64,000 bases of DNA from Arsenicibacter sp965247375 (GTDB lineage Bacteria; Bacteroidota; Bacteroidia; Cytophagales; Spirosomataceae). The notes under the pieces were generated by a model, which was not told where the DNA came from, ran no database searches, and worked only from the letters and a program-made list of their open reading frames with translations. The DNA is taken from contig CBDFHU010000036.1 in NCBI GenBank assembly GCA_965247375.1, forward strand, positions 116,822 to 180,821. Direction: 5' to 3'. Both the position numbers and the translations under genes were made by a program. This document shows, in pieces, positions 34,265 through 43,718 of this stretch. How positions within the stretch are numbered: position 1 is the stretch's first letter; every line of letters starts with the position of its first letter.

Positions 34265-34908
34265 CATTGTAGATAATTAATTAAAAAACCTTTCTCCGTG
34301 AATATACCTTCGTACTTTGTTTTTATCCCTAAATGAATCTGATTCATGGGCGATGAATACAGATCCTTAGTCCAGATCAGATCCGTAAATCCACACTGCG
34401 GCAATGTCTCCAGAGAATAATCAAAGAACGGAAGATTATCCGTTTTTAAATGTACCGTACCTCCCGGCTTCAGAATGTGCTTGTAGAGCTCCAGAAACCG
34501 GGGATGGGTCAGCCGGTGCTTCTCCTGCTTATCTCTCGGCTGCGGGTCCGGAAACGTTATCCAGATCTCATCCACTTCCAGGTCGTCAAAAAACTCCGTC
34601 AGATATTGAATATCCGTCCGCAGAAAAGCTACATTGCCCAGACCAAGTGCTGACGCTGCCCCGGAACCTCTGGCAATCCGGTCACCCTTGATATCGACAC
34701 CGATAAAATTCTTCTCCGGAAAGGCCTGTCCCAGTCCGACAGTGTACTCTCCTTTACCGCAGGCAAGCTCCAATACTATCGGATTTACATTTTTAAAATA
34801 ATCGTCTCTCCATCTACCCTTGATAGTTTTGTAAACTTCTTTTCCTGCCTCAATTACATTTGTACTTTCAGCATTTTGCCTGAATCGTTCTAATTTTCTT
34901 CTAGTCAC
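34243..34908 (-). CDS. trmB: tRNA (guanine-N7-)-methyltransferase
   Basis: SAM-dependent methylation of G46 in the tRNA variable loop; 221 residues. SAM motif LELACGKGEYTVGLG, acidic residue in FIGVDIKGDRIARG, the TrmB signature WITFPDPQPRDKQEKHRLTHPRFL, and HLKTDNLPFFDYSLE. All are present. The last codons (for KKGAGL and the stop) are formed by an arm of the gap/trmB terminator. The gene begins two bases after the folC stop, so the two are one operon. Confidence 0.95.
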   Translation of the reverse strand: MTRRKLERFRQNAESTNVIEAGKEVYKTIKGRWRDDYFKNVNPIVLELACGKGEYTVGLGQAFPEKNFIGVDIKGDRIARGSGAASALGLGNVAFLRTDIQYLTEFFDDLEVDEIWITFPDPQPRDKQEKHRLTHPRFLELYKHILKPGGTVHLKTDNLPFFDYSLETLPQCGFTDLIWTKDLYSSPMNQIHLGIKTKYEGIFTEKGFLINYLQCKKGAGL

Positions 34909-34910
34909 AA

Positions 34911-36200
34911 TTATAAACAGTTTAACTCTGACACAATGTAATTACTTCCTACTGTGGCGATTACATCATTTACATCTGTATTGAGCATGGCGGCTCCTAA
35001 TGCCATGTTAACATCTGTGAACACACTTCCTTTGAGTCCAAATTTGGCTGCTTCCTTTTGTAAATCGGTTGATTTTAGTGAACGGGGGCTATCTGCTTCA
35101 CAAAAATAATAATGTGCGGTAACCGGTAATTCAGACAACAGCAAACCTGGATTCTTATCAGCTACCATTCCGAAAACGATATGCAGTTCCTCACCGGGTA
35201 TCGATGCCAGCGCTTTGAAAAAGGCCTGTAGCCCCGGCTTATTATGGGCAGTATCCACAATAATTTTCGGGGATTCACCCACGATCTGAAACCGGCCTTT
35301 CAGGCCAGTTCGTTTTACTACCGAAGACAGCCCATCGCGGATGGCAGCCTCTCCTACCGGAAAGGTTAACTGCAGCACATCAACTGCCAGCAACACCGCC
35401 GGCAGATTCAATGCCTGGTATTCGCCGGTCAGATCAAGTGACAGCACGTCCGTTTTTCCGGTGCGCAGCGCCTCGGCCGTGAGTTGTAATAATCCGTCCC
35501 GGTGACCTTCCACCTGTATCTGATAATAGTCGGCAGCCCGCCATAACGGGGCCTGTTTTTCCCTGGAAAACCGCTCGAAAACCGGCGCTGTTTCCGGTAA
35601 AACTTCCCCGATAATTACCGGCACATTTTCCTTAATTATACCCGCTTTTTCGGCGGCAATTTTATCCAGCGTTTCTCCCAGAATATCGGTATGATCGTAG
35701 CCTATATTGGTAATTACCGATAGCTCCGGAATAATAATATTGGTGGAATCAAGGCGCCCGCCAAGGCCGGTCTCTATAATGGCAATATCAACGGTTTCCC
35801 GCGCGAAAAAATCAAACGCCATGGCTACTGTCACCTCAAAAAAAGAGGGTGAAACGGCCTCAATTAATCCCTTGTAAGTTGACACAAAACGGGCTACTTC
35901 CTGCTCCGGAACCGGCTCGCCGTTGATCCGTATCCGCTCAGTAAATGATTTCAGATGCGGTGAGGTATACAACCCCACCCGGTAACCCGCTGCCTGATAA
36001 ACGGATGCCAGCATGTGGGAGGTACTCCCCTTTCCATTGGTGCCGGCAACGTGAATACTTCTGAATTTATACTGGGGGTTATCCAGCGCTTCACACAGGC
36101 GTTCGGTATTCTGCAGGCCAGGTTTAAACGCTTTCGGACCGATCCGGTGAAAGACCGGTAACCGGCTGTAGAGATAGTCTATTGCTTCCTGATACTCCAT
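34911..36200 (-). CDS. folC: Bifunctional folylpolyglutamate/dihydrofolate synthase
   Basis: ATP-dependent ligase that adds glutamate to dihydropteroate and to folates; 429 residues, Mur-ligase fold. P-loop VAGTNGKGSTSHML at about 51-64. The FolC signature LYTSPHLKSFTERIRING, IIETGLGGRLDSTN and NIGYDHTDILGETLDKIAAEKAGIIK follow in the central domain, with the C-terminal ligand domain VDTAHNKPGLQAF. Complete. Upstream gene of a folC-trmB operon. Confidence 0.95.
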   Translation of the reverse strand: MEYQEAIDYLYSRLPVFHRIGPKAFKPGLQNTERLCEALDNPQYKFRSIHVAGTNGKGSTSHMLASVYQAAGYRVGLYTSPHLKSFTERIRINGEPVPEQEVARFVSTYKGLIEAVSPSFFEVTVAMAFDFFARETVDIAIIETGLGGRLDSTNIIIPELSVITNIGYDHTDILGETLDKIAAEKAGIIKENVPVIIGEVLPETAPVFERFSREKQAPLWRAADYYQIQVEGHRDGLLQLTAEALRTGKTDVLSLDLTGEYQALNLPAVLLAVDVLQLTFPVGEAAIRDGLSSVVKRTGLKGRFQIVGESPKIIVDTAHNKPGLQAFFKALASIPGEELHIVFGMVADKNPGLLLSELPVTAHYYFCEADSPRSLKSTDLQKEAAKFGLKGSVFTDVNMALGAAMLNTDVNDVIATVGSNYIVSELNCL

Positions 36201-36268
36201 AAAAAGAAAAATGGCCGGCGCATAGCCATGAAACCCTCAGAAAGGGCCCATAACCTTGCGCTGACCAC

Positions 36269-37201
36269 TTATTTTGATTTAATGATAAACGTAATCGTTC
36301 CGGTAGACACCGGCGGTGCTGACGAGGATTTAGGTACTAATCGCAGCCGCTGTACGGCTTTGCGGTATACTTCCACAACCGCCGGACTAACGGTGCTCTG
36401 TACCTGCCGTACCGAAACAATATCTCCGCTGCTGTCAACTTTCAGCTGAAAGACAATTTTACCGGTCTCGTCCGAATCGTCATTAACATTGGGGCGGCTG
36501 GCCAGTGACCATCCCGATACGTCAAAGGAGACTCCGCTGCCGGTACCGCCCGGCTGACCGTAAAACTGTCCGCGGTCAATTTTGCCGTCCGGATGGCCTT
36601 TATCCCCCACTCCGCTTGCGTCATCGCCGTTATTGTTACCGCCCACTCCGCTGCCGCGGCCAACTGTTCCGTTTGACCCGGCACCACCTGACGAACGCTT
36701 ATACAAGGCATTCGGATCAACCGTTTCCACTTTTTTGGCCGGTTCCGTACGCGGAGGCGCCGGTGTGGGCTTCGGAGCTTCGGTTTTCTTCGGCTCGGCC
36801 TTTTCCGGTACCGATACCGGACTTTCGGTTTTACTGGCAATCACCGGCTTTTCCGTGACCGTTTTGCCGGTTTTAACCTCTTCGACCTTCGGAACCGGCG
36901 TAACCGGTGTCTTTTCAACCCGTGGCGTGGTGGTCACTTTCGGATTCGGACGGTCTTCAGCTTTCTTGACATCTACATCGTTCTTCGAATCGTTGGCTTT
37001 GTTGTAGGTCTGAATCTTTCCGCTACCGACTGCATCGGTCCCGAAATTCACCTCAACAAACTGAATAGGAGGAGGTTCCGGAATAGACTGCGACAACTGG
37101 ATGTACAACAGGATAAAGATTAACAGCAGGTTAATGGCAAAGGCACCGGCAAAGGCGACCACCTGCACTTCTTTTTCATTTTCAAATGCCGTGCGAATCA
37201 T
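36269..37201 (-). CDS. Energy-transducer TonB-like protein
   Basis: 310 residues from ATG 37201; the frame extends to a TTG at 37249, but ATG begins directly before the typical cytoplasmic lead. One N-terminal membrane helix (VAFAGAFAINLLLIFILLYI), a long Pro/Lys/Glu-rich periplasmic linker (TPVTPVPKVEEV, APKPTPAPPRTEP), a Gly/Asn-rich spacer, and a C-terminal TonB-type domain with GKIVFQLKVDSSGDIVSV and YRKAVQRLRLVP. It should transmit proton-motive force to outer-membrane receptors. No exbB/exbD adjoins it. Lies 68 bases upstream of folC on the same strand. Confidence 0.85.
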   Translation of the reverse strand: MIRTAFENEKEVQVVAFAGAFAINLLLIFILLYIQLSQSIPEPPPIQFVEVNFGTDAVGSGKIQTYNKANDSKNDVDVKKAEDRPNPKVTTTPRVEKTPVTPVPKVEEVKTGKTVTEKPVIASKTESPVSVPEKAEPKKTEAPKPTPAPPRTEPAKKVETVDPNALYKRSSGGAGSNGTVGRGSGVGGNNNGDDASGVGDKGHPDGKIDRGQFYGQPGGTGSGVSFDVSGWSLASRPNVNDDSDETGKIVFQLKVDSSGDIVSVRQVQSTVSPAVVEVYRKAVQRLRLVPKSSSAPPVSTGTITFIIKSK

Positions 37202-37433
37202 GCGCGCGTTAAGGTTGATGTTTTGCGTACTAACGATGAAAAGCTGCAATTTGGTTTATGTTTGCTAAAAAACCGCTACTAATCCCCGACTTTCCGCTGC
37301 ATGCTTACTAAATTACCCTATACACTACATATCTACTATGTAAACAGAACAAATATACTTTTATCTGATTTTCTATGATCTGACAGAACCGCATCTCTTA
37401 CTGCTCCCCTCTTTCCCGCTCACCTCACCTTTA

Positions 37434-37469
37434 ACCAACAAAAAAGGCAACCCATCCGGATTGCCTTTT
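37434..37469 (-). terminator. Terminator of the TPR/barrel/SPOR operon
   Basis: Arms AAAAGGCAA (37442-37450) and TTGCCTTTT (37461-37469). On the minus strand the hairpin is followed by TTTTTTGTTGG. It is 27 bases past the SPOR-protein stop. Confidence 0.85.
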
Positions 37470-37496
37470 CGAATTATGTGTTTTCAACAAAGTGAA

Positions 37497-38726
37497 TCAA
37501 TTTCGCATTACCCACGCCGGAATACCGGTTAGCTTGCTGAGACTATCTATACTGGCAACGGCGCCGGCCTTCTGCGGAAATCCGACGGCTGCTACTTTGT
37601 ATAACCGGGTTGTTTCGTCCGGAAGAATGATGTAGGCATCGGCATACCCTGCCTTCAGCAATGACTTCCGGAAACGCACGGCATTCGGACGGCTGGCAAA
37701 ACTACCGGCTACCACCACAAACGCCGGACGGGATTCTCCTTCCTGCTGAACACCCTGCTCTTCGGGCGTCATCGCACGCACACTGCGGGATTCTGCTTTT
37801 TCAACAACGCGCAAAGGCTTTTCCGGTTTCGTCTCCGCAACAGCGGCCACGGCCAGAACGTCTTTTGCCGGAGCAGGAGCCTTAACGACCGGTTCCGCAG
37901 GAATGGCTTCCGGCCCTGGCGTTACGGACGGTTCAGCCTGTGGCGGCGCCACCGGTACGGTCATTACCGGTAAATGCTGCGGTTCGGTCAATACCGGAGC
38001 CGTCTGCTGCTGTGCCGGCTTCTGAACCGGCGTCGCCTGTGTCAGCCGGTTCCAGGTACTCGTCAGGGCAGCCGGTATCTGAAACACGGACGCGGGGTTA
38101 AAGCTGCTTTGCAGTGGCTGCCCCGGCTGAATTACCGAGAAGTAGCTCAGCACCCCCAATGTACCCACCACCACGGCAGCAGCTACCCAGCGGATATACA
38201 ACCGCTGCGGACGATGCACGACCATAAAGGGTGTCTGTCCGGTCACCTCTTCCGTTAACACCGGTCCCAATGCCACAACGGATGCCGTTTCAGCAACCAC
38301 CTCTTCCGTCAGACGCACCGCCGGAATAGCAGTCATCCCAAATACTTCTCCGTAAAAGTTATGCCGCAGTTCCGGGTCAAACTGCAGGCTGCCTTCGTCA
38401 TTAAGCGTAAACAACCCGATCCCCTCCAGCAGGAAACGGCCCGTTTCCTGCACCTGTAAACGAAGGCCGGTTACGAACTGACTGATTTTCCGTTGCGCCT
38501 CCTCCCGGGTCAGCTGATCGTGCAGCATCACATAATTGAGCAACAGCCCGTCGTCCAGCCGCAACGCCTCATTAAACCCTACCCGCTTCCGTGGTGGCAG
38601 AAACTGACCCGATCCGGCCACAAACGTCGCCGGTTGATAGTTTGTCAGAAAACCACCCAGCTCCGGTACAATCACACAGTCGTACTGGTACAGAAGCTTT
38701 CGCAGATAGGCGCCAACAGTAGTCAT
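37497..38726 (-). CDS. HU-CCDC81-like and SPOR domain protein
   Basis: 409 residues with an architecture typical of Bacteroidota. The two N-terminal cytoplasmic HU/CCDC81-like domains are about 1-60 (VGAYLRKLLYQYDCVIVPEL, then GGFLTNY) and 70-130. A single membrane helix is near 177-198 (LYIRWVAAAVVVGTLGVLSY), followed by a Pro/Ala-rich linker and a C-terminal SPOR domain at about 328-409 (FVVVAGSFASRPNAVRF, LYKVAAVGF). SPOR domains bind denuded glycan strands at division sites, so this probably links DNA or the cytoplasm with septal peptidoglycan. Last gene after the TPR and beta-barrel genes on the same strand. Confidence 0.85.
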   Translation of the reverse strand: MTTVGAYLRKLLYQYDCVIVPELGGFLTNYQPATFVAGSGQFLPPRKRVGFNEALRLDDGLLLNYVMLHDQLTREEAQRKISQFVTGLRLQVQETGRFLLEGIGLFTLNDEGSLQFDPELRHNFYGEVFGMTAIPAVRLTEEVVAETASVVALGPVLTEEVTGQTPFMVVHRPQRLYIRWVAAAVVVGTLGVLSYFSVIQPGQPLQSSFNPASVFQIPAALTSTWNRLTQATPVQKPAQQQTAPVLTEPQHLPVMTVPVAPPQAEPSVTPGPEAIPAEPVVKAPAPAKDVLAVAAVAETKPEKPLRVVEKAESRSVRAMTPEEQGVQQEGESRPAFVVVAGSFASRPNAVRFRKSLLKAGYADAYIILPDETTRLYKVAAVGFPQKAGAVASIDSLSKLTGIPAWVMRN

Positions 38727-38749
38727 AACTTCGTTATTTTTTAGTTACT

Positions 38750-40435
38750 TCAGAAAGAATAACTGATTCCTCCCAGAAAGTTAAGTCCCTGAACCGGATA
38801 ATACAAATAACGCTGGTAATTTTGGCCGGCGATGTTATTCAACGATACAAATGCCGCAAACTGTTTACCCAGGAAGTAATCAATCTTCAGGTTGGCATCC
38901 CAGATGACCGGTAACTGATACGTCGTATTTGTAACAAAGTTTTTTGCCTGAATGCCTTCATACATATACAGGTCGGCCGTAATGAATAACTTCCGGTTCA
39001 GGATAAATGAGTTGGTCCAGGTGGCTGTCGTCCGCGGCCGGTGGTAGGCAATCGCCATCCGGTCAAGGCCATACCGGTAGAATTCGCCTTTCAGCGTTGA
39101 CCGGAATTTATCCTTCAGCGCATAGGCCAGCTGCCCGCTGATAGTCAGGACCCGTGCCGTCCCGCCGTCATAGAGCACAAAGAACTTCGAGGTATCCGGC
39201 CAGCTGTTGTTAAAGGCGTAAAAGTTGCGGTAGGTTGCATAGGACACTTTACCTTCATAGGTAAAGCCCCCGCCGATCTCGCCCTTGGACCCGCCGTAAA
39301 AATCGGCCGATTTAATGGTATTGGCCAGCAACACGTTCGGAGACAGCCAGCGGTTTTCCGTCAGCAGCGACCGCAGGGTGTTCCGCATGATGTCCCCGTC
39401 AATACCGGCAAAGAAGTGGATGTTTCCGGTTGGCACCGCATCCAGGCTCACCACCGGAAAGGCCTGTGTCCGGTTGATGCCTAACCGCTTATCTGTCTCA
39501 TTGACGGCATTGACCCCTACGGTAGCCGTAAACAGCGGCGAGGCATATTTAAAGGTCGGGGTGACGCGGAACAGATTCCGGTTGTCCACCAGCTGATCCG
39601 TCCGCTGGGTCACATAGGCATCGGCCGTCAGCAGGGCATACACCTGATCAGTGATCGCCATCGACGCATTAAAGTTTGTCCCCCAGTCAAGTTCTGAGGC
39701 ACTGTAGTAATCCCGTAAAACGGTCACGCCGGTTTTCAGCGAGTAATCGACGGCCGTTTCATTATCGGTATTTTCAAACCCCAGTTTAAAATTGAGGGTA
39801 TTCAGCCGCTGGCGGATGCTGTCCCGCGGCGGGGCTTCCGTCCGCGGACGATACCCGTAGAATCCGTAAACATCGCGGTTATAGCCCAGCTCTGCCGAAA
39901 ACTTCAGGGCATTCAGGGCATAGTTGCCCGCCAGCCGGAACCGGTTTTCACTCTGACCCGAATTGCGGCCGTCTTTGGGTCCCAGATTCGACGACAGATG
40001 CCGGAACGATCCTTCCCAGCCCAGATTCGAGGTATTCGGCGAGGCTACAAACGCTTCCCCGAGAAAGGAGCTGTAGTTCCCCGCCCCGAGCTTGACATAA
40101 TTGTTGAACGGTACCTGCTGATCGGGTTGGGTAACCGACGGGGGCAGTACGTTCGGGGTCGTCTTCGGATCGGCTACTGTCAGCGGCCGGTCCTGAAACT
40201 CGTACGTAATCTTCCGCTGTTCTTCCGACTGCTTCAGTGAAGGTATTTTGTTGAACAGGCGGTTTGCCTGCGGCAGTTCGATCTTACGGCTTTTCTCAAC
40301 GGTGATCTCCTGATTCTCGATTTCACCTTCTTTCTTTGGCGGACGGGGTTGCTGGTTCTGAGCCAGCAGCGGGCCCGTTGCCATCGAAAAGGCAAGGGCC
40401 ATAATATATATCGGATGTTTTTTTAAAATCAGCAT
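38750..40435 (-). CDS. Outer-membrane beta-barrel protein
   Basis: 561 residues from ATG 40435, which starts a signal sequence (ILKKHPIYIMALAFSMATG ending LLAQ). After a Lys/Glu-rich periplasmic segment the protein is a series of amphipathic strands with alternating aromatic residues and ends in Phe (FLGGISYSF), the usual outer-membrane assembly signal. Strand features resemble the C-terminal part of TonB-dependent receptors, but there is no plug domain or TonB box. Function unknown. It sits between the TPR gene (36 bases upstream) and the SPOR gene (23 bases downstream), forming a compact envelope operon. Confidence 0.8.
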   Translation of the reverse strand: MLILKKHPIYIMALAFSMATGPLLAQNQQPRPPKKEGEIENQEITVEKSRKIELPQANRLFNKIPSLKQSEEQRKITYEFQDRPLTVADPKTTPNVLPPSVTQPDQQVPFNNYVKLGAGNYSSFLGEAFVASPNTSNLGWEGSFRHLSSNLGPKDGRNSGQSENRFRLAGNYALNALKFSAELGYNRDVYGFYGYRPRTEAPPRDSIRQRLNTLNFKLGFENTDNETAVDYSLKTGVTVLRDYYSASELDWGTNFNASMAITDQVYALLTADAYVTQRTDQLVDNRNLFRVTPTFKYASPLFTATVGVNAVNETDKRLGINRTQAFPVVSLDAVPTGNIHFFAGIDGDIMRNTLRSLLTENRWLSPNVLLANTIKSADFYGGSKGEIGGGFTYEGKVSYATYRNFYAFNNSWPDTSKFFVLYDGGTARVLTISGQLAYALKDKFRSTLKGEFYRYGLDRMAIAYHRPRTTATWTNSFILNRKLFITADLYMYEGIQAKNFVTNTTYQLPVIWDANLKIDYFLGKQFAAFVSLNNIAGQNYQRYLYYPVQGLNFLGGISYSF

Positions 40436-40471
40436 ATGTCTTACCGGCAGCACTGAATGAACCGGGCGGGA

Positions 40472-43400
40472 TTAGTTTTTAGATTCCAGGGAGGCAAGTT
40501 TTTGTTTCGCTTCGTCAACAATGGCCGGTTCCGGTGAATTGTCGATAATCGACTGAAGAACACCTTTCGCCTGCACCAGTTCATTCAGGGAAACGTTGTT
40601 TTCCGCAATCAGGAGGAAGGCTTTTCCTTTCCAGTATTCCAGATCACTGAACTGTTCGTTGAACTTCAGCAGCGTCGCAATCGACTCCTTGTATTTTTTC
40701 TGCCGGAACTGGATATCCCCGATCAGGTAATTGGCTTCCGCTCCGTACACATCCTTAGCGAGGGCAATGGTTTTTTCAAACTCGGCCTGCGCGGACTTAA
40801 AGTCGTTCTTCGCCAGCGCAACCTTACCCGCCATCAGCTGGGCGCGGTTCTGGGCACCCGGCACGACATTGCCGATGCTGAGGATTTCCTTCGCAAAATG
40901 GGCCGCCGAATCCAGCTTCGGATACTGATAATAGGTATCCATAAGTCCCAGCAGCGCCGTTACCTGCTCATTTTTACCGTCGGCCAGGCCAAGCACATAG
41001 TAATAGCTCTTAACGGCCCGCGGGTAGTTCTTCAGCTGGGTTTCCAGCTCGGCCGCGCGGACACCCGCCCGGACACTGAAATCCGATTTCGGCGAACCGG
41101 TTACCAGACTATAGTAGCGGAGTGCGTTCTGCGCATCCTTTGTCTGCCGGTAGGCTTCGGCCAGGTAATACCGGGCTTCCCCGGTACTGCGGCTTCCCGG
41201 ATATTCCTGCATGAACGACAGCAGTGATTTAATGGCCTGGTCATACTTTTCGGTAAAGAAAATGTTCTTGGCATTTTCAAACTGCACCCGCTCCACTTCC
41301 GTACTGTTCGGGTTCGCTGTCTTATAATCCCCCAGCACCTGCGAGAACTCTTCCGGCCGGCCGGCATCATTCAGGGTATTCTGCAACCCGATGAGCGCAC
41401 TCTGGGCCTGCGTGGTGCCCCCGAATTCGTTCAGGATCCGGCGGTAATCGGCCACGGCCTGATCATACTGTTCGAGGTTACTGTAGGCAATGGCCCGTTT
41501 CAGCAGGGCCGCCGGAATCAGGTAACTCTTCGGCTTCTGCTGAATCAACCGCGAAAACCCGCCGATGGCCACCTGATAGGCGCCTTTCTCAAAATCGACG
41601 TTAGCCGCCTGAAACTCGGCATCATCGGCAAAGCGGGAACCCGGATACTGGCGTTTGAGCTGATCAAACTGGGCCTTCGCCTCCTGATCACGGCCGACAT
41701 AAGTCAGGATAATCCCCTTCTGATAGGTGGCATAATCACGGTCACCGCGCCCCTGCGAAATCACCATGTCATAATACCGCATTGCTTCGTTGTACTGCTT
41801 ACCGGCCAGATACGCATCGGCAACCCGCACCAGCGCGTCATCCGTGGCCGCCATATCGCCCGCCTGAGCACTCTTGCTCAGAAAATCCCGGAAATAGGTC
41901 AGTGCCCGGCTGTAGTTCTTTTTATTATAATACGCGTAACCTAAACCATACAGGCTTCTGGCCCCGATCTCTCCGCCGGCCTTACTCAGCTGGTTATAGA
42001 GCGGGATGGCACTGTCATACTGCTTCTGCGCCGAAAAGGATTCCGCTTTCCAGAACCGGGCCGATTGCTGTAGCCCGGCATCGGCAGTAACCGTTAAGGA
42101 TTTGTCAAAATTACGGATGGCAGCCTCGTACCGTTCGGCATTATAATCATTCACACCCTGATTAAAGGTCAGCCGCTGGTACGTGGCGTTAATCTTTGCC
42201 GTCCGGCGCTTTAAGCCTTCAATATAGGCAATGGCAACCGGATAGTTATTGGAGGCGAAATAGGCCTCCGTGAGCAGTTCACTGGCTTCATTCTCAAACG
42301 AGCCGTTCGGGTATTTACGCAGGTACTCGTTTAACTCTTTCACGGCGTCAGCGCCGTTATTCATGTCAAGCTGCACCTTGGCATGGTTAAAAAGGGCCTC
42401 TTCCTGAATCGGGGCGCTGTACGATAACCGGCCGGCCTGGTCAAAGGCCGTCAGGGCATACGACGGATTCTGGCTCTGCAGGTAACTGATCCCGAGGGTA
42501 TAGGCCGCATACTGGGCCACCGTATCCTTACCGGCCGCCAGCGGTTTAAGCTGGGTAATGGCATCGGCATAAGCTGCCGTCCGGAACAGCGACTGACCGT
42601 AGCGGAACTTAACCGGTCCGGGCACCTTAGCCCCTTTGGCAGCCATATACTGTTTATAATACGGAATGGCCCGGGCGTACTGCGCCTGCTGGTAATAGAC
42701 CTCGGCCGTTACCAGCGCCACATCCCCGTACTGACCACCCGTATTCCGGCGCAGCAGCGGCTCGGTATACCGCAGCAGGTCATCAAACCGCTGCTGCCGG
42801 TAATAGGACTGGGCAATCCAGTTCGGTACATCCTGCTGGTAAAGCGGATTCTGCTCTACCCGCTTAAAATCGGCAACCGCTTCGTTATAACTGTTATTGC
42901 GGTAATTAATTACCCCGGCATAATACGAAGCGGCCGGAGCGTCCTTCAGGCTGGCATCCGTTTTGATCTGGTTCAGCAGCGGCAGCGCCCGGGCGAGATC
43001 CTGGGTATTGAAATAGGAAATGGCCAGCTGGTATTTATACCCGGCCATCTGCGCATAACTCCCGTTTTGCTTTACCGCCTTTTCCAGAAAACCGATGGCT
43101 TTGGTGTAGTCCTCCTTACCGTAATAATAGGCACCGAGGTCTCCATACAACTGCCCGGCTTTCGGGTGCTGGCTGTGGTTCTTGACAAACCGGTCGACCT
43201 GCACTTCCGCCCCCGGCTCATCCATATACAGACTGCTCAGGGTAATGTAGTATTCAGCCTCGACGGTATTGGGGTCGGCGGCCGGCGTACCAACGGTATT
43301 CTGCGTCTGTTTACGCCGGTCAAGGTATTGCCGGAATTCGGCACGCGCCGCTGCGTAATTATTTTTTTCGAACAGCTCCACGCCGTTCCGGTAACTATAA

Positions 43401-43510
43401 TCCGCTTCGGTATAGCTCAGCGTACGCTGGGCCACCACGCCGAAGGGGGTGACGATCGTACTGGTAACGACCAATGAAACACCGCAGATGCGGGAAAGGG
43501 AACGCTGCAT
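40472..43510 (-). CDS. Large periplasmic tetratricopeptide-repeat protein
   Basis: 1012 residues. Begins with a probable signal sequence (LVVTSTIVTPFGVVAQ). At least 20 TPR-like units cover almost the whole length (YRNGVELFEKNNYAAARAEF, YYGKEDYTKAIGFLEKA, GLGYAYYNKKNYSRALTYF, YQKGIILTYVGRDQEAKAQF, YLIGDIQFRQKKYKESIATL). This resembles the long TolA/YbgF-like outer-membrane assembly scaffolds. First gene of the TPR/barrel/SPOR operon, so it probably serves the barrel protein. Partner and ligand are not predictable. Confidence 0.85.
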   Translation of the reverse strand: MQRSLSRICGVSLVVTSTIVTPFGVVAQRTLSYTEADYSYRNGVELFEKNNYAAARAEFRQYLDRRKQTQNTVGTPAADPNTVEAEYYITLSSLYMDEPGAEVQVDRFVKNHSQHPKAGQLYGDLGAYYYGKEDYTKAIGFLEKAVKQNGSYAQMAGYKYQLAISYFNTQDLARALPLLNQIKTDASLKDAPAASYYAGVINYRNNSYNEAVADFKRVEQNPLYQQDVPNWIAQSYYRQQRFDDLLRYTEPLLRRNTGGQYGDVALVTAEVYYQQAQYARAIPYYKQYMAAKGAKVPGPVKFRYGQSLFRTAAYADAITQLKPLAAGKDTVAQYAAYTLGISYLQSQNPSYALTAFDQAGRLSYSAPIQEEALFNHAKVQLDMNNGADAVKELNEYLRKYPNGSFENEASELLTEAYFASNNYPVAIAYIEGLKRRTAKINATYQRLTFNQGVNDYNAERYEAAIRNFDKSLTVTADAGLQQSARFWKAESFSAQKQYDSAIPLYNQLSKAGGEIGARSLYGLGYAYYNKKNYSRALTYFRDFLSKSAQAGDMAATDDALVRVADAYLAGKQYNEAMRYYDMVISQGRGDRDYATYQKGIILTYVGRDQEAKAQFDQLKRQYPGSRFADDAEFQAANVDFEKGAYQVAIGGFSRLIQQKPKSYLIPAALLKRAIAYSNLEQYDQAVADYRRILNEFGGTTQAQSALIGLQNTLNDAGRPEEFSQVLGDYKTANPNSTEVERVQFENAKNIFFTEKYDQAIKSLLSFMQEYPGSRSTGEARYYLAEAYRQTKDAQNALRYYSLVTGSPKSDFSVRAGVRAAELETQLKNYPRAVKSYYYVLGLADGKNEQVTALLGLMDTYYQYPKLDSAAHFAKEILSIGNVVPGAQNRAQLMAGKVALAKNDFKSAQAEFEKTIALAKDVYGAEANYLIGDIQFRQKKYKESIATLLKFNEQFSDLEYWKGKAFLLIAENNVSLNELVQAKGVLQSIIDNSPEPAIVDEAKQKLASLESKN

Positions 43511-43718
43511 AGATGCGCTGGGGTTGTGAATCCTGGGAAAGCGTTGTAGATTCGCTACATGTCAATTGATTACCCCGGACAGCCTGCACCTGGCTTTTCA
43601 GCCGCCGGACAGTCCGGTCGGGGTAACCGGCAACCGGCTGCCTTGCCAGCGTTCCGCCGATGCGGACGGGTGCGGGACAGCCTGATTGCTCAAAAAACGA
43701 ATGTATTACGTTTTCCGT

